Assembly: GCF_019974135.1 (NCBI RefSeq)
Contig: NZ_AP025017.1
Span: 992,001 to 1,056,000 of the forward strand
Reading direction: 5' to 3'
DNA from: Actinomyces capricornis
GTDB taxonomy: Bacteria > Actinomycetota > Actinomycetes > Actinomycetales > Actinomycetaceae
Length of the DNA stretch: 64,000 bases
Translations under genes and position numbers: made by a program
Shown here: in pieces, positions 21,585-29,643 of the stretch
Layout of the letters: each line of letters begins with the position of its first letter
Numbering within the stretch: position 1 is the first letter of the stretch
Notes under the pieces: model-generated
Database searches by the model: none
The model's input: the letters and a program-made list of their open reading frames with translations, nothing else
What the model was told of the DNA's origin: nothing

Positions 21585-22412
21585 TCAATCGGATGTCAGG
21601 GTCATCGGCAGACTAGCACCGCGCCGCCGCGCCGCCTCCAGTCCGGGCGCCGGCTCCCGGCCCAGCAGGCCCGCCAGGTCGCCATGGTGACGGGCCAGGA
21701 GGCCGTGGCGGATCGAGCTGGCGATGCTGACCAGCATGGGCCCCTGGAAGGGCGCCAGCCCCGGGGTGGCCGCCAGCCGCGCCCGGTAGGCCTCCAGGCC
21801 GAGGTCGCGCACGGGTACCGCCATGGTGGCACCGAGCTGGACGGCGGTGAAGGCCGGACCGGTCAGCTCGTAGACGCGCCCACGGTGCGCCCCCGGGCTG
21901 AGGGCGACCTCGACGGCGCAGCGCGCCAGATCCTCGCGGGTGGGCGCCGCCACGGCCCCCTCGCCGAAGGGGGAGCACAGGGCGCCGTCCTCCCAGGTCA
22001 GCAGGCCGCCCACCAGCTCGGCGTACAGGCCGTTGCGCAGGATCGTCCACTGCGGGCCGCCAGTGGGGTCGGTGAGCATCCGCTCGGTGACCCGGTGGGC
22101 CAGGGCGAAGCCCAGGTGGTCGCCCTCGCCTATGAGGCTGAGGTAGATGACATGGCCCACGCCGTCGCGGCGGGCGGCCTCCAGGACCGCGCGGTGGCGG
22201 GCGATGACGACGTCGTCCTCCGCGTAGCCCGCCGAGATGAGGACCAGGGTGTCGACGCCGGTGAGGTCGATGCTCGCAGGCCGGTCGAAATCCATGGCGC
22301 GATCGCCGGCGCGCGGCGTGCGGCTGGCGCCGAGGACCGGGGCGCCCCGATGGGTGAGATGGTCGAGGATGAGGGTGGCGAGCTGACCGCTCGCGCCGGT
22401 GACCAGGATCAT
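21585..22412 (-). CDS. NmrA-like NAD(P)-binding oxidoreductase
   Basis: 275 aa of the atypical short-chain dehydrogenase/NmrA family (QOR2-like). The N-terminal Rossmann motif is TGASGQLATLIL (GxxGxxG-type), followed by GASRTPR, which fits NADP binding, and the catalytic Tyr/Lys of classical SDRs is not evident. Members reduce quinones or sense NAD(P) redox state. It is divergent from an HxlR regulator at 22645 and overlaps the region before the OPT gene. The NmrA-like/HxlR pairing is common and suggests regulation of this gene by that protein in response to quinone or aldehyde stress (inference). Confidence 0.85.
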   Translation of the reverse strand: MILVTGASGQLATLILDHLTHRGAPVLGASRTPRAGDRAMDFDRPASIDLTGVDTLVLISAGYAEDDVVIARHRAVLEAARRDGVGHVIYLSLIGEGDHLGFALAHRVTERMLTDPTGGPQWTILRNGLYAELVGGLLTWEDGALCSPFGEGAVAAPTREDLARCAVEVALSPGAHRGRVYELTGPAFTAVQLGATMAVPVRDLGLEAYRARLAATPGLAPFQGPMLVSIASSIRHGLLARHHGDLAGLLGREPAPGLEAARRRGASLPMTLTSD

Positions 22413-22644
22413 GTGCTGTCTCTCCGTTCAAGGACTGCTGGGGTGCGGTGCGGCCGGAGGCAGCCGGAGGGCTGGCAGAGGGCGTCCGACGTCGTCGCCG
22501 GATCGGCGGCTGCGACTGTGCCAAGGTTGTCCCAGGGCCTCCGGCTGCCGGAGGGGACCGGAGTGCCCGGGAGCCCTGCCTGCGGCCGGGCCCGCTGGAC
22601 GGCATCCTCAAGGCCGGTCGTCACGCGCACAAGGAGGCACATCA

Positions 22645-23064
22645 ATGTCAGTGACGAACACGGGGGTAACCCCGCAGGCCAGTGGCGGGGCGGCGCCGCT
22701 GGCTCCCTGCGGGAGGCGCGACCACCCCGACTGCGGCATACGCGACGTGCTCGATCGACTGGGGGACCGGTGGTCGGTGCTGGTCATCGTGGAGCTGGCC
22801 TCGGGGCCGCGGCGCTTCCGCGAGCTGGAGCGGGCGATCGAGGGCGTCTCCCAGCGCATGCTCACCGTGACGCTGCGCCGCCTGGAGCGCGATGGGCTGG
22901 TACAGCGCACGGTCTACCCGACGGTCCCCGCCCAGGTGGACTACCGGCTCACTGCGATGGGCACCGGCCTCACGCACCTGGTTCAGGCGCTGACCGACTG
23001 GTCGGCGGCCAACCGCGAGTCCATTACCCGGGCCCGCGCCGCCTACGACGCCCGCGCCTGCTGA
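22645..23064 (+). CDS. HxlR-family transcriptional regulator
   Basis: 139-aa winged-helix protein. The HxlR domain spans about residues 33-125: CGIRDVLDRLGDRWSVLVIVEL, then GPRRFRELERAIEGVSQRMLT and LRRLERDGLVQR. One Cys (Cys at DCGIRD) lies at the N-terminal position used as a redox sensor in YodB/QorR-type members. AAGGAGG lies 7 nt before the ATG at 22645. It is divergent from the NmrA-like gene, its most likely target. Confidence 0.9.
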   Translation: MSVTNTGVTPQASGGAAPLAPCGRRDHPDCGIRDVLDRLGDRWSVLVIVELASGPRRFRELERAIEGVSQRMLTVTLRRLERDGLVQRTVYPTVPAQVDYRLTAMGTGLTHLVQALTDWSAANRESITRARAAYDARAC

Positions 23065-23192
23065 GCGATGAGCACCTGGGAGGCGCAGGTCGCGGCGTAC
23101 TGGGAGGTGGTCGAGGCCTCTGCGAGCGCCCTGGGGACGAGCCCCCACCAGTGAATGGCATGGGCCCCGTGCGAGGGGCTGACGCGCAGATG

Positions 23193-23290
23193 GACGTCAC
23201 GTCGCGGCAAAGGCGTCACTTCGCGGAAAGGGCGACACCTGGAGGGTACGTCCATTCAGCGAAGTGACGCCCAAGTCGCGAAACGACGTC
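23193..23290. repeat. PAL-B copy 1: 98-bp nested palindrome
   Basis: An inner inverted repeat (GGCGTCACTTCGC-type left arm against its complement ending gcgaagtgacgcc) sits inside an outer one (gacgtcac...tcgcg against cgcgaaacgacgtc). The left inner arm has three mismatches to the right. Other copies: 41051-41149 and 54543-54641. This copy lies between convergent genes. Confidence 0.85.
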
Positions 23291-23414
23291 GTTCTTGGAG
23301 AGCCCCGCGCCCCGCCCACCGGGCTCACGCCCCCGGTGAGGCCGGGCCCGCCTTCGCCAAGGTCCCCATCCCCGAGGCCTGACATGGCACGCTCCGCCTA
23401 AGGGCCTCCGCTCG

Positions 23415-24257
23415 CTACAGGAGATGGATCGCCTCACGCGAGGCATCGTCGCTGGGCGTGTAGAGCTCCAGGCGATGGTCGGGGCTGTCCGGCTGCAGCC
23501 ACACCTGGTAGTCGACGTTCACCGCACCGATGGTGGGGTGCTGGAGGCGCATCGGGCCGCTGGTGCAGTCGGCGACGTCGCCGGTGGCCCAGATCCTGGC
23601 GAACTCGCGGCTGTGCATCGCGAGCTCGCCGATCAGTCCGGCGAGCTTCGCATCCTCCGGGTAGCGGCCGGAGGTGAGGCGGAGGTAGCCGATGTGGATG
23701 CGGGCCAGCTCGTCCCAGTTGCGGTAGAGGTCGCGGTGCAGCGGGTCGAGGAAGAACATGAGAGGGATCGAGGGGCGCGTCTCCGGATCCGCCGGAGCAT
23801 CGTGGTCGAGGTGCTCGGCCATGAGCGCATGACCAGTGCGGTTCCAGGCGAGTACGTCGCCGAGCCTGCCGAGCACGATCGCGGGCACGCTCTCACCCAG
23901 CGAGGACAGCAGTGCCGAGACCCGTGGGGCGAGGACCTCCGGTTCCGGCCTACTGAGCCGGGAGAGGCCGCAGCGGTGTGCGAGATTGTGCAGATGGGTC
24001 GTCTCCGCCTCATCCAGGCTGAGAACGCGGGCGAGCGCGTCGAGCACCTGCGGGGAGACGGTGCCCGATTGATCCTGTTCCAGTCGCGTGTAGTACCCGA
24101 CGGACATGCCGGCCAGCTGTGCAAGCTCTTCACGCCGCAGACCGGTGACCCGGCGCGTAGTTCCGTAGGAATGCAGGCCGGCGTCTCCAGGGGTGACGCG
24201 GCCGCGACGGGTTTTGAGGAACACGCCCAAGGTCTCGGTCAAGATCTCGGTCGGCAT
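23415..24257 (-). CDS. XRE-family regulator with MltR/MmyB-type ligand domain
   Basis: 280 aa. The N-terminal HTH (about residues 10-75, RREELAQLAGMSVGYYTRLEQDQSG) is followed by the C-terminal ligand-binding domain of the MmyB-like family (about 105-275), beginning APRVSALLSSL and containing DVLAWN, NWDELARIHIGYLRL and HPTIGAVNVDYQVW. Such regulators in actinobacteria usually repress an adjacent divergent efflux or oxidoreductase gene. The ATG at 24257 is chosen as the residue that opens the domain; the frame extends upstream over the promoter region. It lies 103 bp from, and is divergent to, the DHA2 exporter at 24361, the likely target. Confidence 0.88.
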   Translation of the reverse strand: MPTEILTETLGVFLKTRRGRVTPGDAGLHSYGTTRRVTGLRREELAQLAGMSVGYYTRLEQDQSGTVSPQVLDALARVLSLDEAETTHLHNLAHRCGLSRLSRPEPEVLAPRVSALLSSLGESVPAIVLGRLGDVLAWNRTGHALMAEHLDHDAPADPETRPSIPLMFFLDPLHRDLYRNWDELARIHIGYLRLTSGRYPEDAKLAGLIGELAMHSREFARIWATGDVADCTSGPMRLQHPTIGAVNVDYQVWLQPDSPDHRLELYTPSDDASREAIHLL

Positions 24258-24360
24258 GCCCCCGAGGATAACCAGCGATCCTTCCGGTTGCCTGCACCTG
24301 TCAGGTGTACCCATCGCGGGGATCTGGCTGCACTCCGCCCTCCCTCCGAGGGTCAGAGGC

Positions 24361-25869
24361 ATGAACGACGCAACGTGCAGCACTCCGCCCCCCGATGCTT
24401 CTGCCCCGGCTTCGCCGAGGCCGGCACGCGCGGATCGGCGGGCCTGGTTCGGACTGCTGGTCGTGCTCGGCCCGGTATTGCTCGTGTCGATGGATGGCTC
24501 GATCCTATTCCTGACAATGCCGACGATCACGCACGCACTCGCGCCGACCGCCGACCAATCTCTCTGGATCCTCGACATCTACGGTTTCGTCGTCGGCTCC
24601 CTGCTGATCGCCTTCGGCAACCTGGGTGACCGCTTCGGCAGACTCAGGCTCCTCATGATCGGCGCGACGGTGTTCGGCCTCGGCTCGGCCGGAGCAGCGC
24701 TCTCGGCATCGCCGGAATGGCTGATCGGCTTCCGTGCCCTCATGGGTCTGGGCGGGGCCACCCTGCTCCCGTCCGGCCTTGCGGTGCTCAGCGAGTTGTT
24801 CGAGAATCCGCGGCAGCGATCCCAGGCCATCGGGATCTTCGCAGCGACCTTCGCCACTGGATTCGCCATCGGCCCGATCATCGGCGGGCTTCTACTGAGC
24901 CGGTTCGACTGGGGATCGGTGTTCCTCGCCAACCTTCCCGTCGTTGCGCTCTTCCTGACAGCGGCTCCGTTTGTTCTCCGTGAAGTCAGGGCCACCCGGC
25001 CCGGCAGGGTCGATGTGACGAGCATCCTCCTATCCGCCGGAGGGCTGCTCGCGACCGTGTACACGGTCAAGAGATTCGCCGCCTACGGCCCCACTCGGCC
25101 AGTCGCCGTGCTGGGGATCATCGGGGGGCTCGTGCTGGCCTGGTTCGTCCTACGGCAGCGCAAGCTCGAGTATCCGTTGCTGGACGTGACCCTGTTCCGC
25201 GAGAAGATCTTCAGCGTCGCGATCATCACGGGCGTGCTCTCGCTGTTCGCATGGTCGGCCACCGCCTACCTGACCGGCATCTACCTCCAGTCCGTGCTCG
25301 GTCTGCCCGTGCTCACCGCGGCCCTGCTCGCCCTTCCCGGCGCAGCCGTGCTCACGACAGTGTGCATCGTCACGCCGAGGATCACCGAGCGGATCGGCGG
25401 GCGCGCCGCTCTCGTACTGTCCCACTTCTCGATGGCAGCAGGCCTCGCACTGCTGCTGGCCACCACGATCACCGGCGGGATCGGCTGGTTCATCGCCTCC
25501 ACCGTTGTCGCAGGTATCGGCTATGGCATCTCGTTCGCCCTCGTCGCAGACACCGCTGTTGCCGCCGTCCCCGCGAATCGGGCAGGATCGGCCGCTGCCA
25601 TCGCCGAGACCTCGAACGAGATCGGCAACGCTCTTGGCATCGCACTCCTCGGCTCGGCCGCGGCCCTGATCTTCCGGCTCGCGGGTCCCGATCTCGCGCC
25701 CACCCTCGACGAGACGCTCGATCTGAATCCCGCACCAGGGGTGCTTGTGCAAGCCAAGTCGGCGTTCCTCAACGGCTTGCACGTCGCCGTGAGCATCGCT
25801 GCGATTCTCAGTATCGCCCTCGGGGTGCTCGCGCTGCGCTGGATACCGAAGGCTGAAAGAGCACGCTGA
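24361..25869 (+). CDS. MFS multidrug exporter, DHA2 (14-TM) type
   Basis: 502-aa proton antiporter of the EmrB/QacA/LfrA group with about 14 transmembrane segments. Signatures: the MDGSILFLTMPTI segment in TM1 (motif D1-like), GNLGDRFGRLRLL between TM2 and TM3 (motif A), and ATFATGFAIGPIIGGLLL in TM5 (motif C of antiporters). GAGGC precedes the ATG at 24361. Codon choice is less GC-saturated than in the flanking genes, and the regulator/exporter pair lies next to the toxin-antitoxin remnant, so the block 23.4-26.7 kb may have been acquired (inference). Likely control: the divergent XRE regulator. Confidence 0.9.
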   Translation: MNDATCSTPPPDASAPASPRPARADRRAWFGLLVVLGPVLLVSMDGSILFLTMPTITHALAPTADQSLWILDIYGFVVGSLLIAFGNLGDRFGRLRLLMIGATVFGLGSAGAALSASPEWLIGFRALMGLGGATLLPSGLAVLSELFENPRQRSQAIGIFAATFATGFAIGPIIGGLLLSRFDWGSVFLANLPVVALFLTAAPFVLREVRATRPGRVDVTSILLSAGGLLATVYTVKRFAAYGPTRPVAVLGIIGGLVLAWFVLRQRKLEYPLLDVTLFREKIFSVAIITGVLSLFAWSATAYLTGIYLQSVLGLPVLTAALLALPGAAVLTTVCIVTPRITERIGGRAALVLSHFSMAAGLALLLATTITGGIGWFIASTVVAGIGYGISFALVADTAVAAVPANRAGSAAAIAETSNEIGNALGIALLGSAAALIFRLAGPDLAPTLDETLDLNPAPGVLVQAKSAFLNGLHVAVSIAAILSIALGVLALRWIPKAERAR

Positions 25870-25928
25870 ACGCCGCGGTGGTTGAGCTGAGAACGTCGCC
25901 CAGTGATCGGGGTTCGTGAGCAGATCGG

Positions 25929-26090
25929 ATGCCACTCAGCTGGAGTGTTCGGCAGTTCCCCACCTCACCGGAGTTCGCCGAGGCTGTGCGCGCGGCACGC
26001 GAGCAGAGCCTGTCGTGGCGCGGGGTGGGCGAGGCGATCGGCACGAGCTGCGAGACCGGCCGCACACTCGTCATCAAGCATGCGCAGTGA
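25929..26090 (+). pseudogene. Truncated duplicate of the antitoxin-like HTH gene
   Basis: Bases 25971-26065 repeat 26525-26619 of the HTH gene downstream with only a few differences, at a constant offset of 554. The copy keeps the reading frame (EFAEAVRAAREQSLSWR, then GVGEAIGTS) but diverges after TS and stops at 26088, lacking the end of the recognition region (GEAARQRYG). A start at 25929 would give 53 aa. It looks like the leftover of a tandem duplication or of a recombination event. A functional short protein cannot be excluded. Confidence 0.7.
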
Positions 26091-26116
26091 CGCTTGGCGA
26101 TCCCCTGTGCGGCAAG

Positions 26117-26122
26117 TAGCCT
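26117..26122 (+). promoter_or_regulatory. Leaderless -10 of the toxin-like gene
   Basis: TAGCCT, 6 nt before the ATG at 26129. It places the pair's promoter directly downstream of the antitoxin remnant, so a former operator could be shared. Confidence 0.5.
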
Positions 26123-26128
26123 TGCGAG

Positions 26129-26362
26129 ATGGGGCAGGAGCCGATCATCCTCGACAGTGCCCACCGGCACAGCGTCACCGATGCAGCGATGCTCCACGCG
26201 CTCCGTTTCCCTGTCCGCCATTTCGTACAAGACGACTCGATGACGATGTTCATCGGCCCAGATGAGACCGGCACCCTCGTGGAGGTCGGGGTGATCGAGT
26301 GGCACGGTGTCATCGCCATCGCCCACGCCATGCGTCCGGCTCGAACCAAGTATCTGAGGTGA
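26129..26362 (+). CDS. Small toxin-like protein (first gene of TA-like pair)
   Basis: 77 aa, compact alpha/beta pattern: an N-terminal helix region with HRHSVTDAAMLHAL, then the strand-rich TMFIGPDETGTLVEVGVIEW and a terminal HAMRPARTKYL. This layout (a helix with xxHxVTxxxxxHAL, a GPDxxGxLLEV strand, then xxxHAMxxRxKY) resembles small RelE/BrnT-fold proteins that precede HTH partners in actinobacteria. Toxin activity is inferred, not shown. The gene is followed after 6 bp by the HTH gene at 26369. Leaderless start. Confidence 0.6.
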   Translation: MGQEPIILDSAHRHSVTDAAMLHALRFPVRHFVQDDSMTMFIGPDETGTLVEVGVIEWHGVIAIAHAMRPARTKYLR

Positions 26363-26368
26363 ACCATC

Positions 26369-26641
26369 ATGACTCGACGCTCGCTTGCAGACATCGAGGC
26401 CCGTGCTGAGGAGCTTGCCGACGCCTTCGAGGACTACGACCCGAAGCCTGGGGACCAGGATGCACCCCTCCCCTCCACGATGGCGGTCAGGCTGGCCGCC
26501 TGGCGACGTGACGTCGCCGAGAAGGAGCTCGCCGAGGCTGTGCGCGCGGCACGCGAGCAGAGCCTGTCGTGGCGCGAGGTGGGCGAGGCGATCGGCACGA
26601 GCGGCGAGGCCGCCCGCCAGCGGTACGGCACCAGCGCCTGA
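26369..26641 (+). CDS. Antitoxin-like HTH protein (second gene of TA-like pair)
   Basis: 90 aa. A charged N-terminal helix (RRSLADIEARAEELADAFED) may bind the partner, and the C-terminal helix-turn-helix (SLSWREVGEAIGTSGEAARQRYG) fits DNA binding, so autoregulation is likely. GAGGTG, overlapping the end of the upstream gene, serves as ribosome site. The last third is duplicated at 25971-26065. The tight spacing of 6 bp and small sizes support a toxin-antitoxin pair, but the family assignment is by layout only. Confidence 0.65.
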   Translation: MTRRSLADIEARAEELADAFEDYDPKPGDQDAPLPSTMAVRLAAWRRDVAEKELAEAVRAAREQSLSWREVGEAIGTSGEAARQRYGTSA

Positions 26642-26718
26642 TGATCGATGCGCGCCGGAGAGGCGGGCGAGGACCTTCCCCGTTTGATCCGGTCGGGCGG
26701 ACCGCGTTGCCTCAAAGG

Positions 26719-26752
26719 AAAGTGGCCGCCACCTGATGGTGACGGCCACGTA
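26719..26752 (-). terminator. Intrinsic terminator of tRNA-Ala
   Basis: On the minus strand, GTGGCCGTCACC and GGTGGCGGCCAC form a 12-bp stem (one G-U) with a 4-nt loop, followed by TTTCCTTT. It is the only classical hairpin plus T-tract terminator I see in the window. Confidence 0.8.
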
Positions 26753-26756
26753 TCCG

Positions 26757-26829
26757 TGGAGCTAGGGGGATTCGAACCCCCGACCTTCTCATTGCGAACG
26801 AGACGCGCTACCAACTGCGCCATAGCCCC
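26757..26829 (-). tRNA. tRNA-Ala (anticodon CGC)
   Basis: 73 nt. The cloverleaf closes: acceptor GGGGCTA against TAGCTCC, D-arm GCGC...GCGC, anticodon stem TCTCG/TGAGA with loop TTCGCAA, and T-arm GGGGG TTCGAAT CCCCC. The G3-U70 pair, the alanine identity element, is present. It reads GCG codons. CCA is not encoded. Confidence 0.95.
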
Positions 26830-26980
26830 TTGAGCCCCCTGATCGTAGCACCGCCCCGGGGGCGCGGAGCAAGTCGGACGACGGTGAGCCGGCCCACCTG
26901 CCCTTCCCGCGGTCCGACCCGCCATGCTCCTCCGGCCCGCGCTCGGCGGCCCTGAGTGCGCGGCTCGCGTCCCGGTGGGC

Positions 26981-28771
26981 TTACTCCCCGGCGGCGCGGC
27001 GCCGCTCCAGGATCGCATCCAGGTCGATGGGGTGGAAGTCCTGCTCGCTGAAGTCCGGCGCCGTGAAGGTCCGCACCGCCTGGGGGCGGGCGGGCACCGG
27101 CGCCGAGGCGCCCTCATCGACCACCGGGTCGGCGAAGACGCGCTTGGGGGCGCGCGCCGCCAGCGTGTAGGTGGGGGCAGGCACCTTGATCGGGCGCCAG
27201 CCCTGGGGCGGCGTCGAGGTCGTCGGCTCCTTGACCACGCTCTTGTCGGGGAAGGCCGCCAGGGCCTCCTTCTTGATGCTCTTGCGCGTGGACCCCGCGC
27301 CGCTGCCGGAGCCTCGCGCCTCATCGGTGGAGCGCCCGCTCGGGGCCTCCTCGCCCGACCGCGCACGCTCCTCATCCTCGGTGCGCGCCCTGATCGCGGC
27401 ACGCGCTGCCACCGACTCGGCCGATTCGGCCGACAGGCTCCAGCGCCCCTCCCCCGAGGCCGGGGCGGCCTGCCGCCGGGAGACACCCGCGGAGGAGTCC
27501 GCACGACGGCGCTCAGCCGTCGAATCGGAGGCCACCGGGGAGGCTGTGATGCGGGATGCCGCAGAACTGGAGGCGGTGGAGTGGCGGGGGCCCGAGCGCT
27601 CCGCCGGGGACGCGCCCTCGATCGCACCGTCCTGCTCGCCATCGGGCACGATCTGGGACCAGGCGGGGCTGACGGCCTCGAAGGAGCCGACGGCGCTGTG
27701 GAACTCGCTGCCACCGCCCGCCCGCTCGGGGCTGTCCACCGAGGTCGCCGTCTCCACCGGCGTCGCGGCTCCCACCGGCACTGCCGCCTCCACCGGCTCA
27801 GGAGTCCTCGCGCCGTCGGCGCGCTGAGCAGCCTCGGCCCGCTCGCGCTCGGCGCGCTCGCGCCGCTCCTCCTGACTCCGACGGCGCCGGTGCTCCTCGC
27901 GCTCAGCGGCCCGGCGCTCGGCGGACTGCGCGCGGTCCTCCCGGCCGGCGGAACGGGCAGCCCCGTCCCTGGCGGCCCCGGCCTCGTCGGCAGCCTCGGC
28001 GCGCTCAGCGGCCCGGGCCCGCTCCTTCTCGGCGTTCTCAGCCCGCAGCTCCTGGAGGATCTCCGGCAGGCTGGCGCGCACTGAGGAGACCGTGGCGCCG
28101 TGGGAGCCCGCCGCCGACTCCGCATTGGAGGCGCTCTCGACGGCGGAGGCGCTCTCGTGCGCGGCGCCCTCGGCACGGGAGGAGGCCACGACCGGCACGG
28201 CCGGACGGCGGCCGGTCAGCCCCATGAGCTCGCGCTCCAGCTCGGCGATCCGGCGCCGCTCGCGCTTATCGGCGGCCGCGGAGACCATCGCCGCTCGCCG
28301 ACCGGCGGCCATGGAGACCCCCAGCAGGGCCGTGGGCACCAGCGCCGGCCACCAGGGCAGAGCCGTGAGCAGGCCGAGCACCCAGGCGCCCAGGGCAACA
28401 CCGAGCAGGATGGAGGCCACGACGGCGCGATGGGAGGCCGCCACCCGGCGGCGCTCCCGGGCCTGGGCGTGCGTCTTGCGGACGTGGATGAGCTCGCGCT
28501 CAGCGCGCAGGGCGCGCACGTTCCTGACAGCGGGCCTGTTCATCGCCCTCACCTTTGGTCGACGTCGGAAGAGCTCCGCATGCCCACTGCTCTCACAGGT
28601 GCCGTCGCGCTCGGGCGCTGCTACTCCAGTGGCCAGGACGCGGAGCTCGGCGGAGTAGCGGTCCTGGACATTGGCGCGTCCCGTCATCTCACGACGCCGC
28701 ACCAGGAAGGGCAGGAGGTACACGGCGAGAATCACGATGAGGGCCGTAAACGCCCAGACCTCGATTCCCAC
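26981..28771 (-). CDS. SepX/GlpR-like divisome membrane protein
   Basis: 596 aa. One N-terminal transmembrane helix (about 7-25), a basic segment, two more helices (about 118-160), then a very long Ala/Glu/Arg/Ser-rich tail (about 170-540) with coiled-coil-like RRxEER stretches. A compact conserved C-terminus follows (PPQGWRPIKVPAPTYTLA, then DFSEQDFHPIDLDAIL). Identification rests on context and layout: it is followed upstream in the same direction by a RimJ-like gene and a gephyrin/MoeA-like gene, the order around streptomycete sepX and corynebacterial glpR, which encode actinobacterial cell-division membrane proteins that anchor FtsZ/DivIVA-associated Glp. Role inferred. GTG start with TACGGT 6 nt upstream. 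Confidence 0.65.
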   Translation of the reverse strand: MGIEVWAFTALIVILAVYLLPFLVRRREMTGRANVQDRYSAELRVLATGVAAPERDGTCESSGHAELFRRRPKVRAMNRPAVRNVRALRAERELIHVRKTHAQARERRRVAASHRAVVASILLGVALGAWVLGLLTALPWWPALVPTALLGVSMAAGRRAAMVSAAADKRERRRIAELERELMGLTGRRPAVPVVASSRAEGAAHESASAVESASNAESAAGSHGATVSSVRASLPEILQELRAENAEKERARAAERAEAADEAGAARDGAARSAGREDRAQSAERRAAEREEHRRRRSQEERRERAERERAEAAQRADGARTPEPVEAAVPVGAATPVETATSVDSPERAGGGSEFHSAVGSFEAVSPAWSQIVPDGEQDGAIEGASPAERSGPRHSTASSSAASRITASPVASDSTAERRRADSSAGVSRRQAAPASGEGRWSLSAESAESVAARAAIRARTEDEERARSGEEAPSGRSTDEARGSGSGAGSTRKSIKKEALAAFPDKSVVKEPTTSTPPQGWRPIKVPAPTYTLAARAPKRVFADPVVDEGASAPVPARPQAVRTFTAPDFSEQDFHPIDLDAILERRRAAGE

Positions 28772-28777
28772 AGTCCA

Positions 28778-28783
28778 ACCGTA
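28778..28783 (-). promoter_or_regulatory. Leaderless -10 of the sepX/glpR-like gene
   Basis: TACGGT, then 6 nt, then the GTG at 28771. The 146-bp gap before it, unusually AT-rich around 28850-28870, suggests a separate promoter within the cluster. Confidence 0.55.
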
Positions 28784-28917
28784 TGCGCGACGATCCGCCT
28801 CTCAGCGAACTGACACTCCGTGTCGGCTGCGAACTACCTGGGATTATCGGCGGAATCACGCCATTTTCAGCCACACTGGCCACGCCATCCCCTCAGGCCT
28901 CTCACGTCACATCCGTT

Positions 28918-29634
28918 TCAGCGCTGCTGGCGGATGAGCTCCTGCACGAAGGCACCGCCGCCCGACCGCTCCCCCGACCGCTCCTCAGCCACCACCGCGA
29001 AGGACACATGATCAGCCCAGGCCCCGTTGATATGCATGTAGTGGTGGCGCTCCCCCTCCTGGCGCAGTCCCAGGCTGCGGCACAGCCTCAGGCTGCGCTC
29101 ATTCTCCGGGCGCACATTGATCTCCACGCGGTGCAGCCCCACGCCCGGGCCCAGGAGATGGTCGAGGATCATGGCCACGGCCAGGCGCATGACCCCCCGG
29201 CCCTCGTGATCGGCCCCCACCCAGTAGCCCACCTGGGCGCTGCGCAGCGAGCCCCACTGGATGGGGTCGACGCACAGCTGCCCGGCCAGCACGCCGTCGA
29301 CCTCCACGGCGAGGATCATGGCCTCGCCTCGGCGCGCCCGGCGGTCCTGGGTGCGCACATAGCGGCGGAAGCCGGCGAGCTCCTCACCCCCTCCGGGCGG
29401 GACGGTCGCCTCCCAGGGCCGCAGGCGGGCGTCGTCGGCCAGCCGCAGCGCGCTCCAGCGGGGCTCATCCTCCACTCGCAGCGGGCGCAGGACCACCATG
29501 GCGGCCCCGCGCACCAGCCCCCATCGGCCCGCCTCCAGGCTCAGGTGCACGGGCCAGGCGAAGCGCGAGGGCGCCCGAGCCCCCAGGAGGCGGCCGAGCA
29601 CCCCACCGCCCCGACCCTGCACTGTCTCGGGCAC
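28918..29634 (-). CDS. RimJ/RimL-type GNAT acetyltransferase
   Basis: 238 aa. The acetyl-CoA-binding motif is visible as VGYWVGADHEGRGVMRLAV (QxxGxG/A-type, RGV), followed by the family's LHRVEINVRPENERSLRL. It resembles ribosomal-protein alanine N-acetyltransferases, but the substrate here is unknown. The start is the GTG at 29634, 9 bp after the glp stop; GAGG overlapping that stop codon is the ribosome site, so translation is probably coupled. It sits between glp and the sepX-like gene, its conserved position in actinobacteria. Confidence 0.88.
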   Translation of the reverse strand: MPETVQGRGGGVLGRLLGARAPSRFAWPVHLSLEAGRWGLVRGAAMVVLRPLRVEDEPRWSALRLADDARLRPWEATVPPGGGEELAGFRRYVRTQDRRARRGEAMILAVEVDGVLAGQLCVDPIQWGSLRSAQVGYWVGADHEGRGVMRLAVAMILDHLLGPGVGLHRVEINVRPENERSLRLCRSLGLRQEGERHHYMHINGAWADHVSFAVVAEERSGERSGGGAFVQELIRQQR

Positions 29635-29643
29635 AGCCGGGCC

